This document shows positions 1 to 8,575 of a DNA stretch of 64,000 nucleotides, in pieces. Where the stretch lies: the NCBI GenBank assembly GCA_963805495.1, contig CAWDUQ010000001.1, positions 372,001-436,000 on the forward strand. Reading direction: 5' to 3'. Made by a program: the position numbers and the translations under genes. The stretch comes from DAHUXD01 sp963805495 (GTDB lineage: Bacteria; Acidobacteriota; Thermoanaerobaculia; UBA5066; Gp7-AA6). The notes beneath the pieces are model-generated. The model had not been told where the DNA came from. It ran no database searches and saw only the letters and a program-made list of their open reading frames with translations. Positions within the stretch are counted from its first letter, which is position 1; every line of letters starts with the position of its first letter.

Positions 1-2
1 AG

Positions 3-212
3 CCGTGGCAGTTCTGGAGCGACTACACGCTCTGCGGCCTCGGCAACGTCGCGGGCTGCAACGGCTCCCAGGGCGGCTTCTCGGACTGGGGCTTCGGCCT
101 GCAGACGACGTTCCTCGGCCTGCCGATGCACTTCGACTTCGCCAAGCAGTGGAACTTCAAGAACCAGCTCACCGACTTCAAGCTCTTCTTCTACCTCGGA
201 CCGGAGTTCTAG
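3..212 (+). CDS. C-terminal end of an outer-membrane beta-barrel-type protein (partial)
   Basis: The window opens inside a reading frame that runs from base 3 to a TAG stop at 210-212, giving about 69 residues. The peptide is rich in aromatic and glycine residues in an alternating pattern (for example FGLQTTFLGLPMHFDF) and ends in FYLGPEF. A C-terminal phenylalanine after an amphipathic strand is the usual signal of Gram-negative outer-membrane barrels recognised by the BAM machinery. The upstream part is outside the window, so the family cannot be fixed; a TonB-dependent, BamA-like or peptidase-associated barrel would all fit. The 88-bp gap to the next gene holds a promoter-like TACAAT box. 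Confidence 0.5.
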   Translation, partial: PWQFWSDYTLCGLGNVAGCNGSQGGFSDWGFGLQTTFLGLPMHFDFAKQWNFKNQLTDFKLFFYLGPEF

Positions 213-300
213 GGTCCGTCGGTCGTCGGCTGTCCGCGGTCTCGTCGACGGCGTTGCCGGGTTAGGGCTCACCGCCTCCCTGTCTTACAATCCCGCCAAC

Positions 301-1077
301 GTGACTCCCCGGAAGGCGCTCGCGATCAGGGCCCTCGGCCCCTACGGTGGCTCCGCGCCCGGCTACCGGATGACGACGTTCCTGATCGACGGGGAGACGG
401 CCCTGGACGCGGGCAGCCTCACCGATGCGCTGCCGCTCGCCGCGCAGCGGCGCATCCGGCGGGTGGTTCTGACCCACGCGCATCTCGACCACCTCGCTTC
501 GCTGCCCTTTCTGATCGAGAACATTTACGGTCGCGAGCGGCCGCTCGAGCTCATCGCCCCGGCGCCCGTGCTCGCCACACTCGCGCGTCACATCTTCAAC
601 GACGCCACCTGGCCGGACTTTTCGCGCCTGCCGTCGCGCGCGAAGCCCACGATCGTTTACCGGCCGGTCGCCGCGGGCCGGACGGTCCGGGCGGGGACGG
701 TCCGCCTGATGCCCATACCGGTCGACCACGTCGTCCCGGCCTACGGTTACCTCGTCTCGAAACCCGGCCGCGCGGTCCTTTTCTCGGGGGACACGATGCC
801 GACCCGCCGGATCTGGGCGGCGGCCGCGCGCGTCCGGGACCTGAAGGCGATTTTCCTGGAGGTCTCGTTCTCCGACGCGCAGGCGGCCGTCGCCGAAGCG
901 TCCTGCCACCTCACCCCGCAGCAGCTTCCGGGCGAGCTCGCCAAGGCGCCGCCGCGCGTTCCGGTTTTCCTGTACCACATGAAGCCGCCCTCCCTGCCGC
1001 GCATCCGGCGCGAGGTCGCCGCGCTCGGCGAGCCACGGCTGCGCCTGCTCGAGTCGGAGCGATCCTTCCGGTTCTGA
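301..1077 (+). CDS. MBL-fold hydrolase, class II cyclic-nucleotide-phosphodiesterase-like
   Basis: A 258-residue protein starting at GTG 301. It carries the metallo-beta-lactamase metal-binding motif THAHLDH at residues 58-64 (H59, H61, D63, H64). Further candidate ligands are H143, the SGDT motif with D164, H203 and H226, so the dinuclear metal site looks complete. The N-terminal ALGPYGGSAPGYRMTTFLID and the THAHLDH spacing resemble bacterial class II 3',5'-cyclic-nucleotide phosphodiesterases (PDEase II), but RNase Z-like or other MBL hydrolases remain possible. No signal peptide is visible, so it is probably cytoplasmic. A TACAAT -10-like box at 286-291 lies 9 nt before the start codon and no Shine-Dalgarno is visible, which suggests a leaderless transcript. 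Confidence 0.8.
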   Translation: MTPRKALAIRALGPYGGSAPGYRMTTFLIDGETALDAGSLTDALPLAAQRRIRRVVLTHAHLDHLASLPFLIENIYGRERPLELIAPAPVLATLARHIFNDATWPDFSRLPSRAKPTIVYRPVAAGRTVRAGTVRLMPIPVDHVVPAYGYLVSKPGRAVLFSGDTMPTRRIWAAAARVRDLKAIFLEVSFSDAQAAVAEASCHLTPQQLPGELAKAPPRVPVFLYHMKPPSLPRIRREVAALGEPRLRLLESERSFRF

Positions 1078-1217
1078 TTTCCGGGCCGCGAATCAGTGCG
1101 CTGCGCTTTCGGGCATTTCGTCTTCCGCCGGTGACTCCGCCCCGAAACACCGGACCGCCCCGGAGCAGGACGGCCGCGTATTGCGCCATCCCTCTCCTCC
1201 CGTGTTCGAAGACGATT

Positions 1218-2493
1218 TCACTCCCGCCGCTCCGACCCGCATTCCGCGGCCCGGTCCTGGAGGAGCTCCCGCTCGCGCGCATTCTGCGTCATCGACGCCG
1301 CCCGCTCGAACTCCCGCCGGGCCTCGTCGAAGCGTCCGAGCTTTCCGAGCAGGTCGCCGCGGACGGCCGGCAGCAGGTGGTAGCGCTCGAGCGACGGCAC
1401 GGCCACGAGGGTGTCGGCGAGGGCGAGCCCTGCCGCCGGTCCGGAGGCCATGCCGACCGCGACCGCGCGGTTCAACTGCACGACCGGGCTCGGCAGGAGC
1501 CGGGCGAGATCCTCGTAGAGTGCCGCGATACGCGCCCAGTCGGTCTCCTCCGACGTGCGCGCCCGCGCGTGGCAGGCGGCGATCGCGGCCTGGAGAACGT
1601 AGGGGCCGGGCGTCTCGCCGAGCCCCTCGGCGCGTGAAAGCGCCGCGAGGCCACGTCCGATCAGGACCCGGTCCCAGCGGCCGCGGTCCTGGTCGGCGAG
1701 CAGGACGGGCTGGCCCCCCGGGTCGACGCGCGCCCGCGCGCGCGAGGCCTGGATCTCCATCAGCGCGACGAGGCCGTGGACCTCGGGCTCGCGGGGCGAC
1801 AGCTCCGCCAGGATGCGCCCCAGGCGCAGTGCCTCCTCGCAAAGGTCGTGACGGATCAGGTCGCCGCCCGCCGTCGCGAGGTAACCCTCGTTGAACACGA
1901 GGTAGACGACCTCGAGCACCGAGGCGAGGCGGGCGGCGCGCTCCTCTCCCCGCGGGGCCTCGAACGCCACGCCCGCGTCGGCGAGCGCGCGCTTGGCGCG
2001 GACGATGCGCTGCGCGATCGTCGGCGCCGGGACGAGGAAGGCGCGCGCAATCTCCTCGGTCGTCAGGCCGCCGAGCAGGCGCAGCGTCAGCGCCACCCGC
2101 GCCTCGGTCGGGAGGACCGGGTGGCAGGCGGTGAAGAGGAGGCGCAGCAGGTCGTCGCCGATGTCGTCGTCGATCGCCGCCTCGAGCGCCGCGATCTCGG
2201 CTTCGGTCTACGCCTCGAGGTCGCGGGCGAGCTCCCCGTGCTTTCGCTCGAGAAGCGCGCGGCGGCGCAACTGATCGATCGCGCGGTGCTTCGCCGTCGC
2301 CATGAGCCAGGCGCCGGGATTCTCCGGCACGCCCGATCTCCGGCCAGCGCTCGAGCGCCGCGACCAGCGCGTCCTGCGCCAGGTCCTCGGCCAGGCCGAC
2401 GTCCCGCACGATCCGCGCGAGCCCGGCGATGAGCCGCGGCGACTCGATCCTCCAGACCGCGTCGATCGCCCGATGGGCGTCGGTGGCCGCCAC
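1218..2493 (-). pseudogene. ECF42-type RNA polymerase sigma factor (frameshift plus in-frame TAG)
   Basis: The N-terminus starts at GTG 2493 with a sigma-2 region (LAEDLAQDALVAALERWPE). A single extra base near 2330 shifts the frame; the continuing frame reads VPENPGAWLMATAKHRAID, then meets a TAG stop at 2210-2208. After that stop homology continues (EIAALEAAIDDDIGDDLLRLLF) into the sigma-4 helix-turn-helix (GGLTTEEIARAFLVPAPTIAQRIVRAKRAL). A long alpha-helical C-terminal region of about 200 residues follows. A sigma factor with a C-terminal TPR-like extension is typical of group ECF42, which often sits near DGPF/YCII-like genes, as here. Two independent lesions make this a pseudogene or a badly sequenced gene. 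The intact 292-residue part at 1218-2096 lacks sigma-2 and could not act as a sigma factor alone. Confidence 0.75.
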
Positions 2494-2605
2494 GGCTCCG
2501 GATTAGAGCATCTTCACCTCTACCGGAGGCGCCTCGGAACTCGACGGCCCGTGTGTCCTTTTCTTCGTGCATCTCTGCTAAACAGGGCCGCCGGGAACCA
2601 CCTGC

Positions 2606-3461
2606 ATGATCGTCCACCTGCTCGACGGCACGTACGAGCTCTTCCGCCACTTCTACGGCATCCGCCGAGGCCGCGGCGACGACCCGCCCTTTGGCGCGGT
2701 CGCGGGCGTCCTTCACACCGTCGGCGCAGATGCTGGAAGGAGGGGCCACGCACCTCGGGGTGGCGACCGACCACGTCATCGAGTCGTTCCGCAACGATCT
2801 CTGGCCCGACTACAAGACCGGCGAAGGGATAGACCCGGCGCTCTGGGCGCAGTTCCACCCGCTCGAGGAGGCGCTGGCGGCCATGGGCGTCGTCGTCTGG
2901 CCGATGATCGAGCTCGAGGCCGACGATGCGCTCGCCTCCGCGGCCGCGATCGCGGCCCGGGACCCCCGGGTCGATAAGGTCTGCATCTGGACTCCCGACA
3001 AGGACCTCGCCCAGTGCGTCTCGGGCGACCGCGTCGTCCAGGTCGATCGGCGGAGCGGCCAGATCCGCGACGCGGAGGGCGTCTTCGCGAAGTTCGGCGT
3101 CGATGCCCGAACGGATCCCGGACTATCTCGCCCTGGTCGGGGACGCGGCCGACGGCTATCCCGGGAATCCCGCGCTGCGGGCCGAAGACGCGGCCGCGCG
3201 CTGATCGCCGAGCTACGGCCGGATCGAAGACGTTCCCGCGGAGATCCTCGGCGAGCATCGGCGTGCCGACGCCCTGCTCTTCAAAGCGGCTCGCCACGCT
3301 CCGGACCGATGCGCCGCTCTTCGACGACGTCGACGAGCTCGTCTGGCGCGGTCCCGCACCGGCGCTGCGCCGGATGGGCGAACGGATCGGGCGACGAGCG
3401 CATTTTCCCGCGCGTCGAGAAGCTCGCGCGCCGCCTCCCGGGGACGGCCTCCCGGGAGTAG
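2606..3461 (+). pseudogene. 5'-3' exonuclease (PolA N-domain type), multiply frameshifted
   Basis: Starting at ATG 2606, MIVHLLDGTYELFRHFYGIRR matches the N-terminus of stand-alone 5'-3' exonuclease / FEN-like nucleases. The homology then hops between frames: LEGGATHLGVATDHVIESFRNDLWPDYKT in a second frame from about 2725, PERIPDYLALVGDAADGYPG in a third from about 3103. Further shifts lie near 3165-3215, 3282 and 3395 before GDERIFPRVEKLARRLPG and the TAG at 3459-3461. Acidic residues of the nuclease site (ELEADDA, WTPDKDLAQ) are preserved in the pieces. At least five single-base indels separate them, yet codon content stays good, so either recent decay or sequencing error would explain it. 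Confidence 0.7.
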
Positions 3462-3481
3462 CGGCGGCTCGACGAGACGAT

Positions 3482-3911
3482 TCACTTCCTCGCCTCGATC
3501 TGAGCGCTCAGGCGCTCCTCCCGCTCGCGCAGCTCCGGCGTGAACTCGGCGCCGAAGTCCTCCAGCTTCGAAAACCGGCCGGATCTCGACTTCGGACTCC
3601 TGCCCGGGGGACGGGTTGGGGCGCGCTTGAGCCACTCGACGGCCTCCTCGATCGAACGGACCTGCCAGAGCCAGTAGCCGGCCACGAGCTCTTTGGTTTC
3701 GGCGAACGGGCCGTCGAGCACGGTGCGCTTCGATCCCGAGAACCGGATGCGCTTGCCCTTCGAGCTCGGTTGGAGCCCTTCGGCGGCGAGCATCACACCC
3801 GCCTTCACGAGCTCCTCGTTGTACTTGCCCATCTCGGCGAGGAGCCTTTTCGTCGGGCACCACCCCCGCCTTGGAATCCTTCGTGGCTTTGACCAGCACC
3901 ATCACTCGCAT
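3482..3911 (-). pseudogene. DGPF / YCII-related protein (frameshifted)
   Basis: The N-terminus MRVMVLVKATKDS starts at ATG 3911. A frameshift near 3843 moves into MGKYNEELVKAGVMLAAEG, then SGSKRTVLDGPFAETKELVAGYWLWQV, which contains the DGPF motif that names the family. A local double shift around 3590-3630 scrambles the segment after EWLKRAP; homology resumes at DFGAEFTPELREREERLSAQIEARK and the TGA at 3484-3482. DGPF proteins are small YCII-like ferredoxin-fold proteins frequently encoded next to ECF42 sigma factors; their biochemical role is unsettled. The sigma factor at 1.2-2.5 kb fits that known pairing, but the exonuclease gene now lies between them. Confidence 0.65.
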
Positions 3912-4005
3912 TTGTCTACTCCTTTGAACTTGCCGGAACCGGGCCCCGGACGACCTCGACCGGGTGTCGACCCTGGCTCCTGTGATGACGACGAACGGGC
4001 GGGCC

Positions 4006-4442
4006 TCAGATCGACACCGACGGGCCCCTCCGGGAACGAAGGGCGTCGAGCCCCCAGGGGCCGCTACCCGCCGCCGACAGGTAGAGCCAGAGAAAGCAAT
4101 AGAGGACGGCATCCGAGGCCCTGATTGAGGACCGGCCAGAGCCCCTGCGGGCGCGTGGCCCTTGAAGTACGCGACCGCCATCTCGCCCGACAGCAGAAAG
4201 GCCACGGGGCGCGTGAAGAGGCCGAGCAGCAGGAAGAGTCCTCCGAACGCCTCGAGGACTCCCGCGAACCAGGCCAGCGATCCGGCAGCCGCCGTCCCGC
4301 CGCCCGGCATCACGGCGCCCGGAAACGCGAAGATCTTCGCGGTGCCGACCTGAATGAACAGGAAGGCGGCGACGATGCGCAGCACGCTCAGGAGGTACGG
4401 CGCCGCGCAACGCCAGCGGGACACGAGACCGGATTCGTTCAT
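4006..4442 (-). pseudogene. DoxX-family membrane protein (frameshifted)
   Basis: Starts at ATG 4442 with a DoxX-like four-helix membrane protein: LLSVLRIVAAFLFIQVGTAKIF, then WFAGVLEAFGGLFLLLGLFTRPVAFLLSGEMAVAYFKGHAP. The reading then passes through GLWPVLNQG in one frame (near 4150) and DAVLYCFLWLYLSAAGSGPWGLDALR in another (near 4112), ending at the TGA 4008-4006. Two single-base indels therefore separate the last third. DoxX proteins are inner-membrane proteins of about 140 residues, linked in some bacteria to redox or thiol stress; the function here is unknown. The gene precedes the DGPF gene on the same strand. Confidence 0.7.
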
Positions 4443-4472
4443 GAAACCTCCGAAGGCTCGTCGGGACGGCGA

Positions 4473-5857
4473 TCAGGACGGAATCACGACCTGGATCGAC
4501 CGCCACTTCTGGAGCCGGAACCTCGCCACACTCAATCCGCACCGGGTCATGTGCCCGAGCACGATCGCCGTCCAGATGCCGCCCGCCGTCAGCCCCGGGT
4601 CGCCTGCAGCCCCGCGCAGAACCCGAGCGGAACGACGATCTGCGAAACGATCGAGATGTAGAGCGGGCCGCGCGTGTCGCCCGTCCCCTGCAGCGCGCCC
4701 GTGTAGCAGAGGGCCACGGTGACGAAGAGGCCCGACAGGGCCAGGTACCGCAGCAGCTGCTGCCCGAGCGCGAGGACTACCGGGTCTTTCATGCCAAAGA
4801 CCGCGAGCAGCAAGTTCGGCACCAGGAGGAAGAGCGCCCCGACCGAGGCGGCGAGGGCGAGGCCGATGCGCGAAGCGACGCGAACCCCTTCGATCACCCG
4901 CTCGGGCCGGCCGGCGCCGAGGTTCTGCCCCGCGATCGCCGCCGCCGCACCCATGAGCCCGACCGAGGTCCAGGTGATCAGCGAGAAGAGCTCGGTGTAC
5001 CCGACCGCGAAAGCCGCCTGGGACTCGGCGCTCCGGGGAAGCGACCCGATGAACCGCAGGAGCAGCAAGCCCGCGACGTTCATCGCGATTCCCTGCACCC
5101 CCGTCGGCAGACCGAAACGGAAGAGGGCGCGGATGATCCCGAGGTCGGGCGCCTTGTTCATTCCCGGTTCGAGGTGGATGACCGAGTCGGGCCTGCGCAT
5201 CCGCCACAGCCCCCAGGCCGACACGATCGTGCTGCTCGCGATCGTCCCGTAGGCGGCGCCGACCGTGCCGAGCCGGGGAATCAGGATGACGTTGAAGAAG
5301 ATCGTGAGCGCCGTCATGGTCACACCGAGGCGCAGTGGCGTCCGCGCGTCGCCCGCCGCGCGGAAGGCGCCGCTCAGCAGGAAGAAAATCATCATGCCGA
5401 GAATGCCGACCATCATCGCGCGCAGAAACGGCAGGGCCTCCGCCGCCACCGCGGGTGTCGCGTTGACGAGCCGCAGCAGGCTCGGGGCCGCGAACCACCC
5501 CGCCGCGCCGAGCGCAATCGACATCCCGGCGGCCGTCAGAAACGCCTGGTAGACGACGCGGTTGACCTTGTCGGGCTGGTTCGCACCGGCGAAGCGGGCC
5601 ACGAGGACCCCCATGCCGCTGAAGACCGAGCTCGCGAACACGATGATGACGATCACGATCTGCCAGCTCACGCCGATCGCCGCGTTGCCCGTGTAACCGA
5701 CGAAGTGCCCGACCATCGCGTGGTCGATGATTCCCTGCAGTCCCGCGATGACGTTCTGGAGCATCGTCGGCCAGGCGATTTTCCAGACGGCCGGGCCGAT
5801 CGGTCCCTCGACGAGGGAGCGGTCGAACGTCTTCGGGACCGGCCGGGCGCTGCTCAC
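4473..5857 (-). pseudogene. MATE-family efflux transporter with a C-terminal frameshift
   Basis: From GTG 5857 the frame encodes 422 residues of a multidrug and toxin extrusion (MATE) transporter: IAWPTMLQNVIAGLQGIIDHAMVGHF, repeated hydrophobic helices, and the internal pseudo-repeat (GLMGAAAAIAGQNLGAGRPERV) of the two six-helix bundles. The frame stops at 4589 after LGFCAGLQATRG, but the neighbouring frame continues the family C-terminus LTAGGIWTAIVLGHMTRCGLSVARF to 4473. One base therefore seems missing near 4595. The protein would sit in the inner membrane and export cations or drugs by Na+ or H+ antiport. A GATAAA box lies 7 nt before the GTG start. Loss of only the last helix may leave it partly functional, or this may be a base-call error. 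Confidence 0.8.
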
Positions 5858-5870
5858 GCACGGCTTTATC

Positions 5871-6023
5871 TCATGCGCGGAGCTTCAGGTGCTCTTCGAG
5901 ACGGTCGAGTGTCTCCCGGGCGCCGTCCAGGGCACCGTACTCGCGGACGACCGTCTCCCGCTGCGCCGGCGAGCCGAACACCGTCAAGGGTGCCGCAGGA
6001 CCGGTCAGAGCATCCTCCCCCAC
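5871..6023 (-). pseudogene. Remnant of an AHSA1/SRPBCC domain (C-terminal end only)
   Basis: Between the NAT-like gene and the MATE gene, a short minus-strand frame encodes about 50 residues: VGEDALTGPAAPLTVFGSPAQRETVVREYGALDGARETLDRLEEHL. Its second half resembles the final strand and long C-terminal helix of AHSA1/SRPBCC proteins, which usually read along the lines of 'sreardavlasGMeeGa.es.drL.e.L'. The rest of that roughly 140-residue domain is missing, so this looks like a fragment left by deletion. It overlaps the end of the NAT-like gene in a different frame and its start (GTG 6023) is arbitrary. It could instead be the displaced end of the neighbouring protein. Confidence 0.4.
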
Positions 6024-7228
6024 GCCAGCAGGTCGACCGCGAGCGTGCCGGCGAACCGACCGCGGAGCGAGTCGTTGCGCAGGAGGTCCTCGCGGGCGCC
6101 GGGAAGCGTCGCCTCCCGCAGCAGCCAGGTCCCCCCGGATCGCGCGTTGGCCGACCAGGAGGAGCGATGCTCGGAAACGCCCGCGCGCCGCACGACGGAC
6201 AGGCGCTGGCCCGCCGGATCGACGGTCACCTCCTCCTCGAGGCTCGCGCCCGGTTCACCGCCGGAACCGGGAGAGAGCGTGAGCCGGAATCCGCCGGGCG
6301 TTTCCTCGAGGCGGGAGACGTCGGCGACGCCCTCGACGAGACGGCGATAGCCCGCGGGCGTCGCGATCGCCGCGAAGGCGCGCGCCGGCGCAGCGTCGTT
6401 CTCGAGGTACGCCGTCAGCGTCGTATCGGCAGCCGCGGGGGCGGGATCCCCCGCGATCGCGAAGGCTCGCCCGAGAAGCGACTCCTCGACGCCGAAGAGG
6501 GCGGCCAGTGTCGCCGCGCGTGCCCCCGGGAGGGGAACGCGCAGGCGCGAGTGCCGATCGTCGACCCGGATCTCGCCTCGAGAAAACGCGAGCGCGCGGT
6601 TGCCGAGATCGCGGCGCAGCGCGACGTCCTGAAGGAACGTCGCGCCCTTTCGAAACGTCCGCCGCCACTGCTCGAGAAGGACGTCCTCCGACGCCGTCGA
6701 CGACCCGATGGAGATCTCGCGCGGGCCCTCGGGCACGCCGCCCTCGAAAGCGACCGCGAACCCTCCCTCCCCCGGTGCGACCGCGAGCGCGCCGATCGGC
6801 GTCTCGACGCGCCCGGCCCGCGCCGGCAGGAGCGCCGGCAGCGGGAATCCCACGTCGGCGATCGTCTCGCCGTCCGGAGTCGCGACGAAGAGGGAGGCGT
6901 GGTCGTTCGCCTGCCGCACGCGGCCGAGGGTCCGGCGGGTGCGGAAGCCGAGTCCGGAGAGCAGCGCGTCGAACGCCGCGACCCGCGCAAAGCACGTGCC
7001 CCCCGTGCCGAGCTCGAGGTGGTCGGCCCAGAAGACCTCCGGGGTGCGGGGTTTTCCGGCCGGATCGCCGACCTCCGCATCGCGCACGATCTTCGACGCG
7101 TTTTCGAACGGTACCCTGGCGTTGAACCTCGCGAACAGGGCCGCGAGGAAGCCCGAGCCGGGCTCGGCCCGGGAGAGGTCGAGGGCCTCCAGGATTTCTT
7201 CGACGGGAATGGGAGGCGCGGGCCTCAC
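6005..7228 (-). CDS. Arylamine N-acetyltransferase-like protein with a long C-terminal extension
   Basis: GTG 7228 to TGA 6005 gives 407 residues. The first 200 or so match the arylamine N-acetyltransferase (NAT) fold: RVPFENASKI at 38-47, GTGGTCFARVAAFDALL with the catalytic cysteine C79, NDHASLFV with H110, and ADVGFPLP with D125, a complete Cys-His-Asp triad. NATs move an acetyl group from acetyl-CoA to arylamines, or serve as amide-forming enzymes in biosynthesis. The remaining 200 residues are not part of standard NATs; they include TLTAYLENDAAPARAFAAIATPAGYRRLVEGV, which reads like an SRPBCC-type ligand-binding domain. The start overlaps the upstream crotonase stop by 4 bp (GTGA), so translation is probably coupled. 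Confidence 0.65.
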   Translation of the reverse strand: MRPAPPIPVEEILEALDLSRAEPGSGFLAALFARFNARVPFENASKIVRDAEVGDPAGKPRTPEVFWADHLELGTGGTCFARVAAFDALLSGLGFRTRRTLGRVRQANDHASLFVATPDGETIADVGFPLPALLPARAGRVETPIGALAVAPGEGGFAVAFEGGVPEGPREISIGSSTASEDVLLEQWRRTFRKGATFLQDVALRRDLGNRALAFSRGEIRVDDRHSRLRVPLPGARAATLAALFGVEESLLGRAFAIAGDPAPAAADTTLTAYLENDAAPARAFAAIATPAGYRRLVEGVADVSRLEETPGGFRLTLSPGSGGEPGASLEEEVTVDPAGQRLSVVRRAGVSEHRSSWSANARSGGTWLLREATLPGAREDLLRNDSLRGRFAGTLAVDLLAWGRML

Positions 7229-7977
7229 GCGCGGCTCGTCAGCCTCGCCACCATGTCGCGGACCCGGAGCCGCGCGTCCTCCGAGAACCAGAAGTCGAGG
7301 AACGGATCGTGGTCGCGAGCGGAGTCGAAGCGCGCGACCGCGGCCGCGCGCGAGCGCCGCTTGATCGCGGCGTACGCCTCGCCCGAGAGACCGGCCAGAA
7401 ACCGGGCGCGTTCGACGGCGCAGTCGAGGAGCTCCTCCGGGGCGACGGCGCGGTCGAGGAGGCCGGCCGCGAGCGCCTGCTCGACGCCGACGTTCTCCCC
7501 CGTCGCGGCCAGGCGCTCCATGTGCCGGGCGCCGACGACGTGCCGGAAGGGCTCCATCAGGCACTGGGGGACGGACACGCCGAGGACGACTTCGGACAGG
7601 CCGAACTTCGCCCTGCCCTGCGCCGCGATCCGTTCGTCGGCCGCCATCGCCACGATCAGGCCGCCCGCGATGGCGTGACCCGGAAGCGCCGCCACGACGG
7701 GAGGCCCCATCGTGAAGATCCGGCGCACGAGGTCGCAGTAGTCCGCGACGAAGCCCTCCATGGCCTTCCGGTCGGAGTCGACGAGGAGCGGCAGGTCCCA
7801 GCCGGCCGAGAAGATGCCGGGCAGGGCGGACGTCAGGACGATGCCGCGCGCCTTCTCCTGCGCCGCGAACGCCGTCGAGAGCTCGACGACGAGCTCCGGA
7901 GAAAAGGCGTTGGCCCTGGGCCGGTCGAGCGTGAGGATCGCGATCTCGTCGCGGGTCTCGAGCGTGACGAGGCTCAT
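7225..7977 (-). CDS. Enoyl-CoA hydratase/isomerase (crotonase) family protein
   Basis: A 250-residue crotonase-fold protein starting at ATG 7977. The N-terminal ILTLDRPRANAFSPELV and the segment PGIFSAGWDLPLL correspond to the CoA-binding and first oxyanion-hole regions, and GHAIAGGLIVAMAADERIA to the second. The position of the second catalytic glutamate is kept (KFGLSEVVLGVSVP), but the first glutamate of classical hydratases (in GGGCE) is replaced in AGGLIV, so simple hydration is unlikely and isomerase or other crotonase chemistry is more plausible. It lies 4 nt after pdxT and overlaps the NAT-like gene, so it is probably the fourth gene of the pdx transcription unit; no link with vitamin B6 is known. 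Confidence 0.8.
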   Translation of the reverse strand: MSLVTLETRDEIAILTLDRPRANAFSPELVVELSTAFAAQEKARGIVLTSALPGIFSAGWDLPLLVDSDRKAMEGFVADYCDLVRRIFTMGPPVVAALPGHAIAGGLIVAMAADERIAAQGRAKFGLSEVVLGVSVPQCLMEPFRHVVGARHMERLAATGENVGVEQALAAGLLDRAVAPEELLDCAVERARFLAGLSGEAYAAIKRRSRAAAVARFDSARDHDPFLDFWFSEDARLRVRDMVARLTSRA

Positions 7978-7981
7978 GGGT

Positions 7982-8575
7982 TCACGCGCTCCGCCGCGAC
8001 GCCGCCGGCTCGAAGAGCAGCCGCTGGAGGCGCCGGTCGGGGGTCAGCTCCGGGTGAAAGGTAGCCGCCGCCACGTTGCCCTGGCGGACCAGGACCGGCT
8101 CTCCCCCGTACGTGCCGAGGACCTCGACCCCGGGCCCGGTCGAGACGATCCGCGGCGCGCGGATGAAGACGGCCGGCATCGGAGCGCCGAGCGAAGGCGC
8201 CTCCACCTCCGCGATGAACGAATCGACCTGGCGGCCGTAGGCGTTGCGCGCAACCGCGATGTCGATCAGCCCGAGGCCCGGCTGCGCCGGGTTCGTGACT
8301 TCGCGCGCGAGCACGATCGCCCCGGCGCACGTGCCGAGGACGGGACGGCCGCTGCCGGCGAACGCCCGGAAAGCCTCCGCCCACGGCTCGGCCTCGAAGA
8401 ACTTCCAGAGGGTCGTCGACTCTCCGCCCGGGATGATGAGGCCGTCCGCGCCCGAAAGCTCGCCCGGGCGCTTCGCCTCGAAGCTCTCCACCCCGATCTG
8501 CGCCAGGGCCTTCCGATGGGCTTCGAAGTCCCCCTGAAGGGCCAGGACGGCGACTCCCCCGCTCTTCTTCACCAT
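7982..8575 (-). CDS. pdxT: Pyridoxal 5'-phosphate synthase glutaminase subunit
   Basis: A 197-residue class I glutaminase. It shows PGGESTT at residues 49-55, the nucleophile C83 in GTCAGA, and H174/E176 in FHPELT, so the Cys-His-Glu triad is complete. PdxT releases ammonia from glutamine and passes it to PdxS, which joins ribose 5-phosphate, glyceraldehyde 3-phosphate and ammonia into pyridoxal phosphate in the cytoplasm. The ATG at 8575 lies inside the end of pdxS (7-bp overlap, different frame), which implies coupled translation and matched subunit amounts. Length is normal for the family. Confidence 0.95.
   Translation of the reverse strand: MVKKSGGVAVLALQGDFEAHRKALAQIGVESFEAKRPGELSGADGLIIPGGESTTLWKFFEAEPWAEAFRAFAGSGRPVLGTCAGAIVLAREVTNPAQPGLGLIDIAVARNAYGRQVDSFIAEVEAPSLGAPMPAVFIRAPRIVSTGPGVEVLGTYGGEPVLVRQGNVAAATFHPELTPDRRLQRLLFEPAASRRSA

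Noticed and set aside
2208..2210. In-frame TAG in the sigma factor as pyrrolysine or suppressed amber
   Set aside because: TAG is used as a normal stop elsewhere here (for example mnmE and the formamidase-like gene), and the gene has an additional frameshift.
4589..4600. TGA ending the shorter MATE frame as another selenocysteine codon
   Set aside because: Homology continues in a different frame, not after the TGA in the same frame, so it is a frameshift and not recoding.
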